DNA of 12,872 nucleotides from an uncultured Prevotella sp. (GCA_900542795.1 UQPD01000072.1:1-12872), one strand, 5' to 3'. Positions 1-7,226 are shown, numbered from the stretch's first letter. Program-made: numbers and translations. The notes: a model not told the origin generated them from the letters alone.

Positions 1-49
1 ATCTACACGCGTAAGATCGTCGGCAGCGTCAGATGTGTATAAGAGACAG
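1..49 (+). other. Illumina Nextera adapter (non-genomic)
   Basis: This is sequencing-library sequence, not organism DNA. Positions 31-49 are the Tn5 mosaic end AGATGTGTATAAGAGACAG. Positions 17-30 are the Nextera read-1 adapter TCGTCGGCAGCGTC. Positions 9-16 (GCGTAAGA) match an i5 index I recall as N/S517. Positions 1-8 (ATCTACAC) are the end of the P5 arm. All four parts are in the order of a finished Nextera library molecule. Genomic sequence therefore starts at about position 50, and the contig end here is a library-fragment end carried through by missing adapter trimming. Confidence 0.98.
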
Positions 50-122
50 CCTTTGGGGAGTTAGCAATACATGCTTTATTATACTTATACTAAAACAATA
101 TGCTTAGATTAGATCAACGTGT

Positions 123-1709
123 TTATTTCATTGTCTTCAAGTGCTCGAAAGCAGCTTTTACGAAATCGTTTTCAGGATCTATACTCTTAGCAATTGTGGC
201 GTACTTGGTAGCTTCAGCCTTATTGGGCGTTTCGATTGCCACATAATAGAAGAAGAGATAACGACATGCTTCAAAACGTGCATTACGTGCCTTAGCCTTA
301 ACAGCATCATCTTCACTCTCATTGATTACGTTTACGTAGCAGTCACGTACGGCAACAAGAGGTTTGTTGGTATCAGTGTTACTGAGGCGAGCCAACATTT
401 GATAAGCAAGTACCTTGGGCAACTTATTCTCTGTTTGTGTAGCAATTACGTCCTTGAAAGCTTGCTCTGCCTTATCGTGATATGCTTGCTTTTGCTCAGG
501 AGTATTATTTTGCTGCTGATATCCTGCCAAGTACTTAGTACCTAACTGATACTTATCAGAGATATCTGCCTTATCGCCAAGGAGTGCAAGATATTTCTCG
601 AATACTTCGATACCCTTATCTGCCTGCTTATTGCGAACGTAGAGGTTAGATATTTCGTAGTAGTAAGAACCACGTTTGTTTACATTCTCTTCTTTCTTCT
701 TATCCTCATCGATTGTAGGATATTTAGCTTCAAGATCCTTCACAGCCTCTTCGTAATAAGTGATGGCTTCAGGAATGTTACCGTTTTCCTTTGCGAGTTT
801 AGCAGCGAAATCAAAGTCCATATAGAAATAGACTGAATCAACAAACTGCTTGTCGCGGATATAAGCAGCAGCCTCATTGGCACTCTTTAAAGCACCATCG
901 TAGTCCATTGCTGATTCAATTTTATTGAACTTTGCAAAGAACTCCATACGAGGAATGATAATATCTTTCGGAGCGAGAGGTTTTACTTCGTTAGCAATCT
1001 GAACGATTGTATCAAGGTAATCCTCGTTCTTTACTGACATTGAAAAGAGTGCCTGTAAATAGTTTTCGCATGCACGAATGTCGAGGTGAGTTGTATCCTT
1101 GGGTGTTGCAGCATAATATACCTTGTAGCTTTCAATTGCCTTGGGATAATCATCAAGTTTGTAATAGATATTACCCAATTCAAGGTCTGCCTCTGTGAAC
1201 GAAGGATCGATTTCCTTAATTTTGTTCAAGTAGTCAATAGCTGCATGAGGGTTAATATTCTTATACACAAAAGCATTACGCTTCATTGCACCCACGTTGT
1301 TAGGATCATTAGCAAGAACTTCATCATAACGAGCACCTGCTTCGCCCCACTTTTGGAACTTCATGAACACTTCGGCTGAGAACATCAAACCTGGAACATA
1401 TGTAGGATCGAGTGCATAAACCAACTTAGCGCACTGACTTGCTCCCTGAAGTTCATTATTTTCAAGGAAGAAAGTACCTACAGCTACAAGATCTTCTTTA
1501 CTCTTCTTAATTTTCTTTTCGAGAGCCATATAGACCTTACCAGCCTTGTCGGGATCGTCCATTTGTAAATTAACAACCTGTTCTGCTTGATCCTTATATT
1601 CAGGATTCAAAGGAGGACAATCGTAATTGCGTGTCTGAGCTTGTAATCCACTTACGCCTAAAGCGAGGAGCGCTGAAAACGCTGCTACGCGAAAAAAGTT
1701 CTTTTTCAT
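123..1709 (-). CDS. Secreted/periplasmic tetratricopeptide-repeat protein
   Basis: This 528-residue protein begins with a signal peptide (residues 1 to about 24: KK, a hydrophobic stretch, then LQA before the probable cut). The first TPR block covers about residues 75-205, with recognisable helix pairs ending in the typical 'DP' turns (ALDPTY, NDPNNV, IDPSFT) and 'AIESY' or 'AAIDY' B-helices. More TPR-like helices lie near 'PEAITYYEEA' and 'KGIEVFEKYL', and one at the C-terminus ('SIDPENDF'). TPRs are protein-binding scaffolds, so a periplasmic adaptor role is likely, but no partner or enzymatic activity can be read from the sequence. The gene is the last of the minus-strand series that begins with a PstS-like lipoprotein. 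As I recall, this pairing next to exbB/exbD/tonB recurs in Bacteroidales. The start at 1709 is supported by the signal peptide directly after it. Confidence 0.85.
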   Translation of the reverse strand: MKKNFFRVAAFSALLALGVSGLQAQTRNYDCPPLNPEYKDQAEQVVNLQMDDPDKAGKVYMALEKKIKKSKEDLVAVGTFFLENNELQGASQCAKLVYALDPTYVPGLMFSAEVFMKFQKWGEAGARYDEVLANDPNNVGAMKRNAFVYKNINPHAAIDYLNKIKEIDPSFTEADLELGNIYYKLDDYPKAIESYKVYYAATPKDTTHLDIRACENYLQALFSMSVKNEDYLDTIVQIANEVKPLAPKDIIIPRMEFFAKFNKIESAMDYDGALKSANEAAAYIRDKQFVDSVYFYMDFDFAAKLAKENGNIPEAITYYEEAVKDLEAKYPTIDEDKKKEENVNKRGSYYYEISNLYVRNKQADKGIEVFEKYLALLGDKADISDKYQLGTKYLAGYQQQNNTPEQKQAYHDKAEQAFKDVIATQTENKLPKVLAYQMLARLSNTDTNKPLVAVRDCYVNVINESEDDAVKAKARNARFEACRYLFFYYVAIETPNKAEATKYATIAKSIDPENDFVKAAFEHLKTMK

Positions 1710-1786
1710 ATATTGTGTTGCTGTTTTATTCGTTATAAATCTTGCACTATGTGCATGAACTAAGCATGTTATGCGAAAAATCCGTG

Positions 1787-1794
1787 CAAATATA
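1787..1794 (-). promoter_or_regulatory. Possible -7 box upstream of the TPR gene
   Basis: Read on the minus strand this is TATATTTG, which fits the Bacteroidetes -7 consensus TAnnTTTG and lies about 80 bases before the TPR start. I see no good TTTG element at the expected 19-21 bases upstream. The surrounding DNA is AT-rich, so chance matches are likely. It would let the TPR gene be expressed apart from the Rpn gene. Confidence 0.3.
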
Positions 1795-1866
1795 GCAAAT
1801 ATTCAAGAGATTATGCCTTTTATTTTCTATTTATTTACTGAAACTCTGCACTTTTAGTTTGTTTCG

Positions 1867-2883
1867 TTAGTTTAAGCTCGCCTCTTGTAACTCATCAACC
1901 GGCAAATTTGTTAATTCACTAACCTCTTGCAATGAAAGCCCTTTATCCAACAACTTTTTTGCTAAGAACAATTTTTCGCGCAGAGCACCTTGAGCCATGC
2001 CTTTTTCTATACCTTGAGCCATGCCTTTCTCTATACCTTGAGCCATGCCTTTCTCTATGCCTTGAGCTATACCTTTTTCTATGCCTTTCTCCATACCTTG
2101 AGCCATGCCTTTTTCTATGCCTTGAGCCATACCTTGAGCTAAGCCTTCATCACGAGCTGATTCAAGAACATCGTTCTGAATCATAACAGAGTCTATATGT
2201 TTGTCATAAGCCAAACGATCTGCATCGTTCATTGAATAATATTGCAATTTTTTACGCGCTTCTTGTAAACCTGGAGCTTGCGTATCAGGACGAATTTCTC
2301 CGTTTTTAAGGTAGTCAATCCACTCTTCAAGAGGAGTTACAGCTACCTTATTAAATTCATTGACACGAACCAATATATATTCAGGAAAGATATCAGACGG
2401 AGACTTTTTTACAATCGTACCTTTTTCTTTAGCGTTGACTTGCAATTGGTCTTTAGTATGAACACCAATGAAATTGTTTTGTCCCACATAAAGGTAATCA
2501 GAACCTTTACCTAAATCAAAATATAAGATACTGATTGAATAAATTTTCTTTACTTCCTTATAGGAATTACCCAAATTAATATGTTCGGTTATTGCCTTAG
2601 CTACTCCATAAAGAATACGCTCTAAATAATAGAGTTCAGTAGTATTTTGAACCTCAACAATAATGATATCACCTTTTTCGTCCTTAGCTTTGATATCGAC
2701 ACGATTAAACTTATCGGTAGAATCTTGCTGATTTGACTCACTCTCCAAGATTTCAATCACCTTAACCTTTTGGTTCAAAAATACTGTAAGGAAACCATCA
2801 AGTACATCGAAATTTGCCTTTTGTCTGAGCAAACGTTTTATGGCCCAGTCAAAACGTATGTATCTATCTTTTAATCCAGCCAT
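1867..2883 (-). CDS. Rpn/PD-(D/E)XK nuclease-family 'transposase' with Gly-x-x-x repeat tail
   Basis: This 338-residue protein belongs to the PD-(D/E)XK nuclease family annotated as transposase (Rpn, recombination-promoting nuclease, PDDEXK_2). The N-terminal 'DRYIRFDWAIKRLL' is a family hallmark. The nuclease core shows D63 (RVDIKAK) and E77-x-Q79 (IIIVEVQN), the expected D...ExQ catalytic set. Family members in E. coli cut DNA and raise RecA-independent recombination; cellular roles elsewhere are unclear. Residues 247-299 are thirteen four-residue units of the form G-[ILM]-[EA]-[KQ], followed by a short helical tail (about 300-338). The gene starts 42 bases after the PstS-like gene on the same strand, with no promoter or terminator visible between them, so it is probably co-transcribed. 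There are no terminal inverted repeats, so it is not an insertion sequence in the strict sense. Confidence 0.9.
   Translation of the reverse strand: MAGLKDRYIRFDWAIKRLLRQKANFDVLDGFLTVFLNQKVKVIEILESESNQQDSTDKFNRVDIKAKDEKGDIIIVEVQNTTELYYLERILYGVAKAITEHINLGNSYKEVKKIYSISILYFDLGKGSDYLYVGQNNFIGVHTKDQLQVNAKEKGTIVKKSPSDIFPEYILVRVNEFNKVAVTPLEEWIDYLKNGEIRPDTQAPGLQEARKKLQYYSMNDADRLAYDKHIDSVMIQNDVLESARDEGLAQGMAQGIEKGMAQGMEKGIEKGIAQGIEKGMAQGIEKGMAQGIEKGMAQGALREKLFLAKKLLDKGLSLQEVSELTNLPVDELQEASLN
1987..2145 (-). repeat. In-frame 12/24-base tandem repeat in the Rpn-family gene
   Basis: A degenerate 12-base unit is repeated about 13 times and often pairs into 24-base units (plus strand: CTTGAGCCATGCCTTT followed by CTATAC, with variants). 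It encodes the run of GMAQ, GIEK, GMEK and GIAQ tetrapeptides at residues 247-299. All units keep the frame, so gain or loss of a unit would change linker length without breaking the protein. Confidence 0.95.
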
Positions 2884-2925
2884 ATCTTTTTAAAGTTAAA
2901 AGTTTGAATTTAAGGAACATTCCTT

Positions 2926-3885
2926 TTACTTTATGCTCACATCTTTAACCTCTACAGGAGTAATAGGAAGGAGCTGCGAATTGTTGCAAATAATGGTTTG
3001 TCCCTTTTGTCCCTTGGTGTAAAAGAAAAAGTTTTTCAACATCGATCTACTACGAGGATCTGTATGTATGATGTATACCGAACGCAATAAAGGATAGTCT
3101 GCAGTAGCTATATAATATTGGTAAGGACGCACATACTTTGATCGTTCAATATCACTGTAACGAGATACACGCAACACATTAAAAGGGAGTTTAGAGAAAT
3201 CAGCCAAAGCATTATCACTTGCCCCTTTAAGCCAATTAGCTCCCACAATACCAATAATATTAGGATCGGCTTCAACCATATCAATTACAGACTGATTTGT
3301 TTTTCCTTCTGACGCATAGACATTCCCCTTCAAGTTTTGTCCATTACAAAGCGAATCCTTCATGTAACGCACTGTACTTGAACCAGAATTATCGAACACA
3401 AGTTTGAGTTCACCCTTGCGATGTTTTGCATTGCTTAGTTGTTCCCAACGAGTTATTTTACCCGTAACAATGCCTTTGATTTCATCAAGTGTGATAATCG
3501 AATCCTTGCATTCTTTGTTCACAATCAATGCAATGGCATCCGAGGCAATCATAGATTGTGTAACACCTAAGCGATGGCCTTCAATAATAGTACGTTCATT
3601 AGAATTAAGTTTGCGCGTTACCACAATACAACGTATACTGTCATTAACAAGCATGCGTATAGCCTGGTCTTCACTCACATATTGCGGCTTCATATTAGCC
3701 TCAGGATGTGCCATACCAAAGCTTTGTATGATGTTGTCGAGGATAGGCTTGAAAGTTTCGTCAACAGCCACCTTAACATCATCTTCCTGCATCCAGTTAG
3801 AATTAGTCTTCTTATTACTTTTGCATGATGCCATAAGGCAAAGAGCAAAAAGAAGTGTGCATTTTAATAAATTACTGAGTTTCAT
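2926..3885 (-). CDS. PstS-like substrate-binding lipoprotein
   Basis: This 319-residue protein has a lipoprotein signal (lipobox LMASC, lipidated Cys21), so it should be anchored in a membrane facing the periplasm. The body matches the PstS-like periplasmic binding fold (PBP_like): 'ALIVNKECKDSIITLDEIKGIVTGKITRWEQL' corresponds to the PstS region before the ligand loop, and NSGSS at residues 166-170 corresponds to the SGT/SGS phosphate-contact loop. In classical transport PstS hands phosphate to PstCAB, but no permease or ATPase gene lies nearby. The gene instead sits directly after the exbB-exbD-exbD-tonB terminator. Its ligand may be phosphate or another anion, and a sensory or TonB-linked role is possible but unproven. 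It has its own strong promoter about 30 bases upstream and is probably the first gene of a unit with the Rpn-family and TPR genes. Confidence 0.85.
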   Translation of the reverse strand: MKLSNLLKCTLLFALCLMASCKSNKKTNSNWMQEDDVKVAVDETFKPILDNIIQSFGMAHPEANMKPQYVSEDQAIRMLVNDSIRCIVVTRKLNSNERTIIEGHRLGVTQSMIASDAIALIVNKECKDSIITLDEIKGIVTGKITRWEQLSNAKHRKGELKLVFDNSGSSTVRYMKDSLCNGQNLKGNVYASEGKTNQSVIDMVEADPNIIGIVGANWLKGASDNALADFSKLPFNVLRVSRYSDIERSKYVRPYQYYIATADYPLLRSVYIIHTDPRSRSMLKNFFFYTKGQKGQTIICNNSQLLPITPVEVKDVSIK

Positions 3886-3913
3886 TTCCTTGTGTTATTA
3901 TAGAATACTATAG

Positions 3914-3944
3914 CAAAGGTAGTACAAGGCACATAAAGAACAAA
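3914..3944 (-). promoter_or_regulatory. Bacteroidetes-type promoter of the PstS-like gene
   Basis: On the minus strand TTTG (3944-3941) is followed after 19 bases by TACCTTTG (3921-3914). This fits the Bacteroidetes housekeeping promoter (TTTG, 19-21 bases, TAnnTTTG) without a mismatch. Transcription would begin near 3907, giving a leader of about 20 bases before the ATG at 3885. The promoter lies just downstream of the tonB terminator, so this unit can be expressed independently of the TonB operon. Confidence 0.75.
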
Positions 3945-3961
3945 ATGTTTTGAAACATTTT
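3942..3961. promoter_or_regulatory. Palindrome overlapping the -33 region (possible operator)
   Basis: AAAATGTTTTGAAACATTTT is a perfect inverted repeat (nine-base arms, two-base spacer). It overlaps the TTTG -33 element of the PstS-like promoter and extends upstream of it. Size, symmetry and position fit a binding site for a dimeric regulator. There is no T-tract, and it lies upstream of the start site, so an RNA role for this transcript is unlikely. No regulator can be named from the sequence. Confidence 0.45.
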
Positions 3962-3986
3962 ATCTCAAAATACGATAAAAAGGAAT

Positions 3987-4040
3987 AAAAAAAAAGACAG
4001 GCAACAAACTACACTATGCAGTGCAGCGTTGTTGCCTGTC
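3987..4040 (-). terminator. Strong intrinsic terminator after tonB
   Basis: A perfect 12-base-pair stem (GACAGGCAACAA at 3996-4007 with TTGTTGCCTGTC at 4029-4040) is followed, on the minus strand, by nine T residues (3995-3987). The 21-base loop can form a small inner stem. It lies about 40 bases after the tonB stop codon and closes the exbB-exbD-exbD-tonB operon. Confidence 0.95.
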
Positions 4041-4078
4041 AAATTATAAGTTATTTCTTACATCAAGTAAAGGAAATA

Positions 4079-4945
4079 TTACTGGATGCGGAAACGAACA
4101 GGAAGACGGAACCAAACAGGAACGGGGTGACCGTTCTGCTTAGCAGGAACGAAGCGAGGGAGTTTGCGAACTACAGCTGCAGCAGCCTGGTCGCACTCAC
4201 GAGAAAGAGACTTTTCAATCTTCACATCGCTTACAGAACCGTCAGTACCTACCTTAAAGCGGAGTACTACAGTACCTTGCAATTCCTGTTCCTGAGCAAT
4301 TTCAGGATACTTAAGGTTCTTGCTTACAAACTGGAGCAAAGCAGCTTCGCCACCAGGGAATGTAGCCTGTACTTCTACGAGGGCATTGTCAACCACTTCA
4401 GGTTCCTTGGGAGGAGTGACAGTACCACCAGCACGTTGGTTTTCCTTCAAGTCGTCGATGTTGATACCAGAGTTATCACCATTAGGGTTCACATAGTCTT
4501 GTGACGCGATGGCAAACTTATTCTTAGTAACCTCATCCTGAGTTTTGAGTTCCTTAGAATGATCTACCTTATCGTCTTCAACGATTTTAGGAACGGTAAA
4601 CTGAATAGAAGACTTCACGTTTACCTTTTCAATTTGCTTAGGTTCCTCGTATTTGAGTTCGGGTTCTTTCTTCTTTTCTTCCTTCTTCGGTTCATCCTTC
4701 TTCAATTCCTGAAGTTCGGTGATTTCCTCTGAAGCCATATCTTTATTCTTAGCGATAGCTTGTTCTACTGCCGACTTAAGAGCAATACCGACAGCTACTA
4801 TTGCAATAAGAATAAGAACGATAAAGATCGCACGGAGTTGGAACTTGCCTTTATTGGCGCGGTTACGATAAGCTCCGTACTCCTTGTTACGTCCTTCGAA
4901 GACCAAGTCACACCATTGTTTTGATGCTAAATCTATTTTAGACAT
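4079..4945 (-). CDS. tonB: TonB energy-transducing protein
   Basis: TonB couples the inner-membrane proton motive force, harvested by ExbB/ExbD, to outer-membrane TonB-dependent transporters. The 288-residue protein has a cytoplasmic N-terminus with the Bacteroidetes-type 'LVFEGRNKEYGAY' motif (about 15-26), one membrane anchor (about 38-57), a charged periplasmic linker rich in Lys, Glu and Pro (about 70-110), and a C-terminal TonB domain (about 195-288). That domain contains 'YPEIAQEQELQGTVVLRF' and 'VGTDGSVSDV', highly typical of the family. The N-terminal cytoplasmic part is longer than in E. coli TonB, as is common in Bacteroidetes. It is the last gene of the operon, 29 bases after the second exbD, and is followed by a strong terminator. 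Confidence 0.95.
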   Translation of the reverse strand: MSKIDLASKQWCDLVFEGRNKEYGAYRNRANKGKFQLRAIFIVLILIAIVAVGIALKSAVEQAIAKNKDMASEEITELQELKKDEPKKEEKKKEPELKYEEPKQIEKVNVKSSIQFTVPKIVEDDKVDHSKELKTQDEVTKNKFAIASQDYVNPNGDNSGINIDDLKENQRAGGTVTPPKEPEVVDNALVEVQATFPGGEAALLQFVSKNLKYPEIAQEQELQGTVVLRFKVGTDGSVSDVKIEKSLSRECDQAAAAVVRKLPRFVPAKQNGHPVPVWFRLPVRFRIQ

Positions 4946-4974
4946 AATTTTTTGTTATACTTAGCTTATTGTTA

Positions 4975-5619
4975 TTACTGCGCAGAGCCGTTTTTCAAAG
5001 CATCAATTTTAGCTTTGTCACCGTCTACGAACTTATCAATTACATAACGTCCAATACTGCAAATCTGCATTTCGTCGAGCACCTGAATAAGGTTATCATA
5101 AGTAGCTTTATCAGATGCCTTAATGATTACACTTGGAGTGTACTCAGCATTTTTGATTTTGTTAAGCTCTTCCTTATACTGTGCCTTCTGCTTTTGTTCT
5201 TGCTGAACGTTAGATGTTGCCATGCGAGCATACTTATCTTTCAATGCCTGAACAGCCTTTACAGCTTGGGGGTTGCTTTCGAGAAGCACCTTACGCAAGC
5301 CATTTTTGCCGTAAGTAGTGGCAAACAGTTTACCTTCATTAGGAATGTCGGTACCACCATCGGGTTTACCCTTGAAATAGTAGAGCGTGTTATTCTCATC
5401 GATTAGGATAGTAATAGCCTTAGAAGCTGCCACCTGACTCTGATTCTCTTCTTTTGTATCTTCTTTATCCGAAGGCATAGAAATTTCCATTGTCTGCGGT
5501 TTGAGAAGAGTTGTACAAAGCATAAAGAATGTCACGAGCAACATGATCATATCCACCATCGGCGTGAAGTCCACGCGCGAGCTCATTTTCTTTTGTTTAC
5601 TTCCACCTAATTTTGCCAT
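4975..5619 (-). CDS. exbD: ExbD/TolR-family biopolymer transport protein (second copy)
   Basis: This is one of two consecutive ExbD paralogues. The N-terminal 'VDFTPMVDMIMLLVTFFM' gives a single membrane helix with Asp23, which aligns with the proton-path aspartate of E. coli ExbD (Asp25). A periplasmic domain of about 170 residues follows, with a long Lys/Gln-rich helical insert (about 125-150, 'NVQQEQKQKAQYKEELNKI') that makes it larger than the roughly 140-residue E. coli protein. I placed the start at the ATG at 5619 (214 residues). An in-frame TTG at 5628 would add only three residues. The gene follows the first exbD by 12 bases and precedes tonB by 29 bases, so the three are co-transcribed. 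The two ExbD copies differ enough to suggest separate roles or a mixed dimer. Confidence 0.92.
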   Translation of the reverse strand: MAKLGGSKQKKMSSRVDFTPMVDMIMLLVTFFMLCTTLLKPQTMEISMPSDKEDTKEENQSQVAASKAITILIDENNTLYYFKGKPDGGTDIPNEGKLFATTYGKNGLRKVLLESNPQAVKAVQALKDKYARMATSNVQQEQKQKAQYKEELNKIKNAEYTPSVIIKASDKATYDNLIQVLDEMQICSIGRYVIDKFVDGDKAKIDALKNGSAQ

Positions 5620-5631
5620 AACATTCAAATT

Positions 5632-6243
5632 TTAGTCTTCTACGCCTTTAAGTGAGGTAATCAAATTGTATCGATTTTCCTCAATCTCGCGCAGAGAATC
5701 CATAACTCTTTTAATTACAGCGTAGGAAGTAGACTTATCAGCCTTAATTGCAATACGCATATTCTCGCCACACGCTTCACGTGCTGTGCTTACCCAGGTT
5801 TTCAGCTCATTGTTTACGCTGTCGCAAGGAATACCGGCTTCTTTGCTCTTAGTGAGCAATTCATTCATTCTGTCACCACTTGCAAGCCATCCCTTGATAG
5901 TGTTAAGAGGTGTACCGAATGTAGGAGCCTGTGCAAATTCCTTCACTTCCTGAGGAGAAAGATCCAACTTATCGGCCTGATTCATAGCTTCAGCAAGCTT
6001 AGTGAGGCCTTCGGGAGAGTCCATTGTCATGAACACCTTACCATTCTTCTCGACAAAGATGGTAAGCAAGTTGGTAGAAGGAATCTTGATTTCAGAGACC
6101 GAACCAGGTGTTACCACCTTAATAGGTTCTTCCTTAACGAAAGTAGCAGTCAACATAAAGAAGGTAAGCAGCAGGACCATGACATCGCTCATAGGCGTCA
6201 TGTCTATGAACGTATCTTGTTTTTTAATTTTAAAACGTCCCAT
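5632..6243 (-). CDS. exbD: ExbD/TolR-family biopolymer transport protein (first copy)
   Basis: This 203-residue protein has the ExbD signature 'FIDMTPMSDVMVLLLTFFM' near the N-terminus. Asp20 is in the position of the essential membrane aspartate of E. coli ExbD. One membrane helix (about 17-35) is followed by a periplasmic domain. The C-terminal part ('MRIAIKADKSTSYAVIKRVMDSLREI') matches the end of the ExbD/TolR fold, where dimerisation occurs. A helical insertion of about 60 residues in the middle (about 90-150), with two cysteines (in 'IPCDS' and 'REACGE'), is unlike E. coli ExbD. It follows exbB by 23 bases and should act with it as the stator that drives TonB. Confidence 0.92.
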   Translation of the reverse strand: MGRFKIKKQDTFIDMTPMSDVMVLLLTFFMLTATFVKEEPIKVVTPGSVSEIKIPSTNLLTIFVEKNGKVFMTMDSPEGLTKLAEAMNQADKLDLSPQEVKEFAQAPTFGTPLNTIKGWLASGDRMNELLTKSKEAGIPCDSVNNELKTWVSTAREACGENMRIAIKADKSTSYAVIKRVMDSLREIEENRYNLITSLKGVED

Positions 6244-6266
6244 GTCTTAAATACCTTTTTATGCTA

Positions 6267-7133
6267 TTAGTGAGTTGCAGAGAAAGTTTCTACGATAGTA
6301 AAGCCAACTTCGTCGAGGCTGAAAGTCAAGCGGTCGATTTTGTTAGTGTAGTAGTTGTAAGTAATAACTGCGAGCGCACCAGTTGCGATACCAGAGGCAG
6401 TATTTACAAGTGCCTCAGAGATACCTACTGAAAGGGCTGAAGAGTCAGCACCACCTTCGCCAGCACCCATAGCTGAGAACGACTTAATCATACCCAATAC
6501 AGTACCGAAAAGACCCATCAAAGTACCGAGTGTTACAATAGTACCGATGATAGGAAGGTTTTCCTGCATCATAGGCATTTCGAGAGCTGTAGCCTCTTCA
6601 AGTTCCTTCTGGATTGAGAGTACCTTCTGTTCCTTAGTCAAAGTAGTATTCTCTTCCATTTCCTTGTACTTGCGAAGAGTTGCGCCTACAACGTTAGCTA
6701 CAGAACCACGCTGCTTGTCGCAGAGCTGCTGAGCCTTAACGAGGTCGTTCTGACGAAGAGCAACCTTAATGTCTGCAACGAACTTAGTCAAGCTTGAACG
6801 ACCATAAGCATTACGGATAGCGAAGAAACGCTCGATAGCCAAAGCTACAACAGTTACGAAGAGTGTCCAAATGATAGGCACAACGAAACCACCTTTGTAA
6901 ACTGTACCAATGATACCTGCAGGTTCGTAAGTATTTTCAGAGAAAACTGAGAACATTGCGGGATCACCTTCAGCACCCTTGAAGTTTGAAAGGTGACCAG
7001 CACCGAAGAGATAGAGACATACGGCGATGATTGCACATACGATGATTACAGCGAAACCAGACTTGATGCCGGTAAAGCCCGCTGATTGTTTTTTGGGTGC
7101 ACCCTTGGGTGCGCTAGCATTTGTAGTTGCCAT
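6267..7133 (-). CDS. exbB: ExbB/TolQ/MotA-family proton channel protein
   Basis: ExbB forms the pentameric inner-membrane proton channel that, with ExbD, powers TonB. The 288-residue protein has an Ala/Lys-rich cytoplasmic start, an extra N-terminal membrane helix (about 26-46), and three further helices at about 79-103, 194-216 and 237-260, matching the usual ExbB core. The block 'NLPIIGTIVTLGTLMGLFGTVLGMIKSF' (about 192-219) is the conserved MotA_ExbB signature, and 'EALVNTASGIATGALAVI' lies in the last helix. The large loop between helices (about 105-190) is cytoplasmic and helical, as expected. It is the first gene of the operon with exbD, exbD and tonB. A -7-like element and a perfect palindrome lie about 75-100 bases upstream. 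Confidence 0.95.
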   Translation of the reverse strand: MATTNASAPKGAPKKQSAGFTGIKSGFAVIIVCAIIAVCLYLFGAGHLSNFKGAEGDPAMFSVFSENTYEPAGIIGTVYKGGFVVPIIWTLFVTVVALAIERFFAIRNAYGRSSLTKFVADIKVALRQNDLVKAQQLCDKQRGSVANVVGATLRKYKEMEENTTLTKEQKVLSIQKELEEATALEMPMMQENLPIIGTIVTLGTLMGLFGTVLGMIKSFSAMGAGEGGADSSALSVGISEALVNTASGIATGALAVITYNYYTNKIDRLTFSLDEVGFTIVETFSATH

Positions 7134-7207
7134 TGTTGTAAAAATTAATTGTTTGTAGAAATTTTAATGATTGATTTTCAATTATTTTGCTACACACGCT
7201 TTGCATA

Positions 7208-7226
7208 GCCACGTTTATTACGTGGC
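7208..7226. promoter_or_regulatory. Perfect palindrome at the presumed exbB transcription start
   Basis: GCCACGTTTATTACGTGGC is a perfect inverted repeat with seven-base arms and a five-base spacer. It abuts the -7 element and spans the expected start site. It could be an operator that blocks initiation when bound, or a 5'-terminal hairpin that protects the operon mRNA. The sequence alone does not decide between these. Confidence 0.55.

Noticed and set aside
1987..2145. CRISPR array, suggested by regular repeats
   Set aside because: The units are 12 bases with no spacers and encode an in-frame protein repeat.
1867..2883. The Rpn gene as part of a toxin-antitoxin or restriction system
   Set aside because: No antitoxin, methyltransferase or other defence gene lies beside it, and both neighbours are envelope proteins.
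3404..3913. Plus-strand open frame of 169 codons over the PstS-like gene
   Set aside because: It is antisense to a clear lipoprotein gene, and the product is a low-complexity Ser/Leu-rich shadow.
4016..4504. Plus-strand open frame of 162 codons over the tonB gene
   Set aside because: It is antisense to tonB, whose domains are unmistakable, and its translation has no family features. It also begins inside the tonB terminator.
5619..5628. TTG start at 5628 for the second exbD
   Set aside because: The ATG nine bases later gives a better ExbD N-terminus (MAKLGGSKQKK) and a normal start codon.
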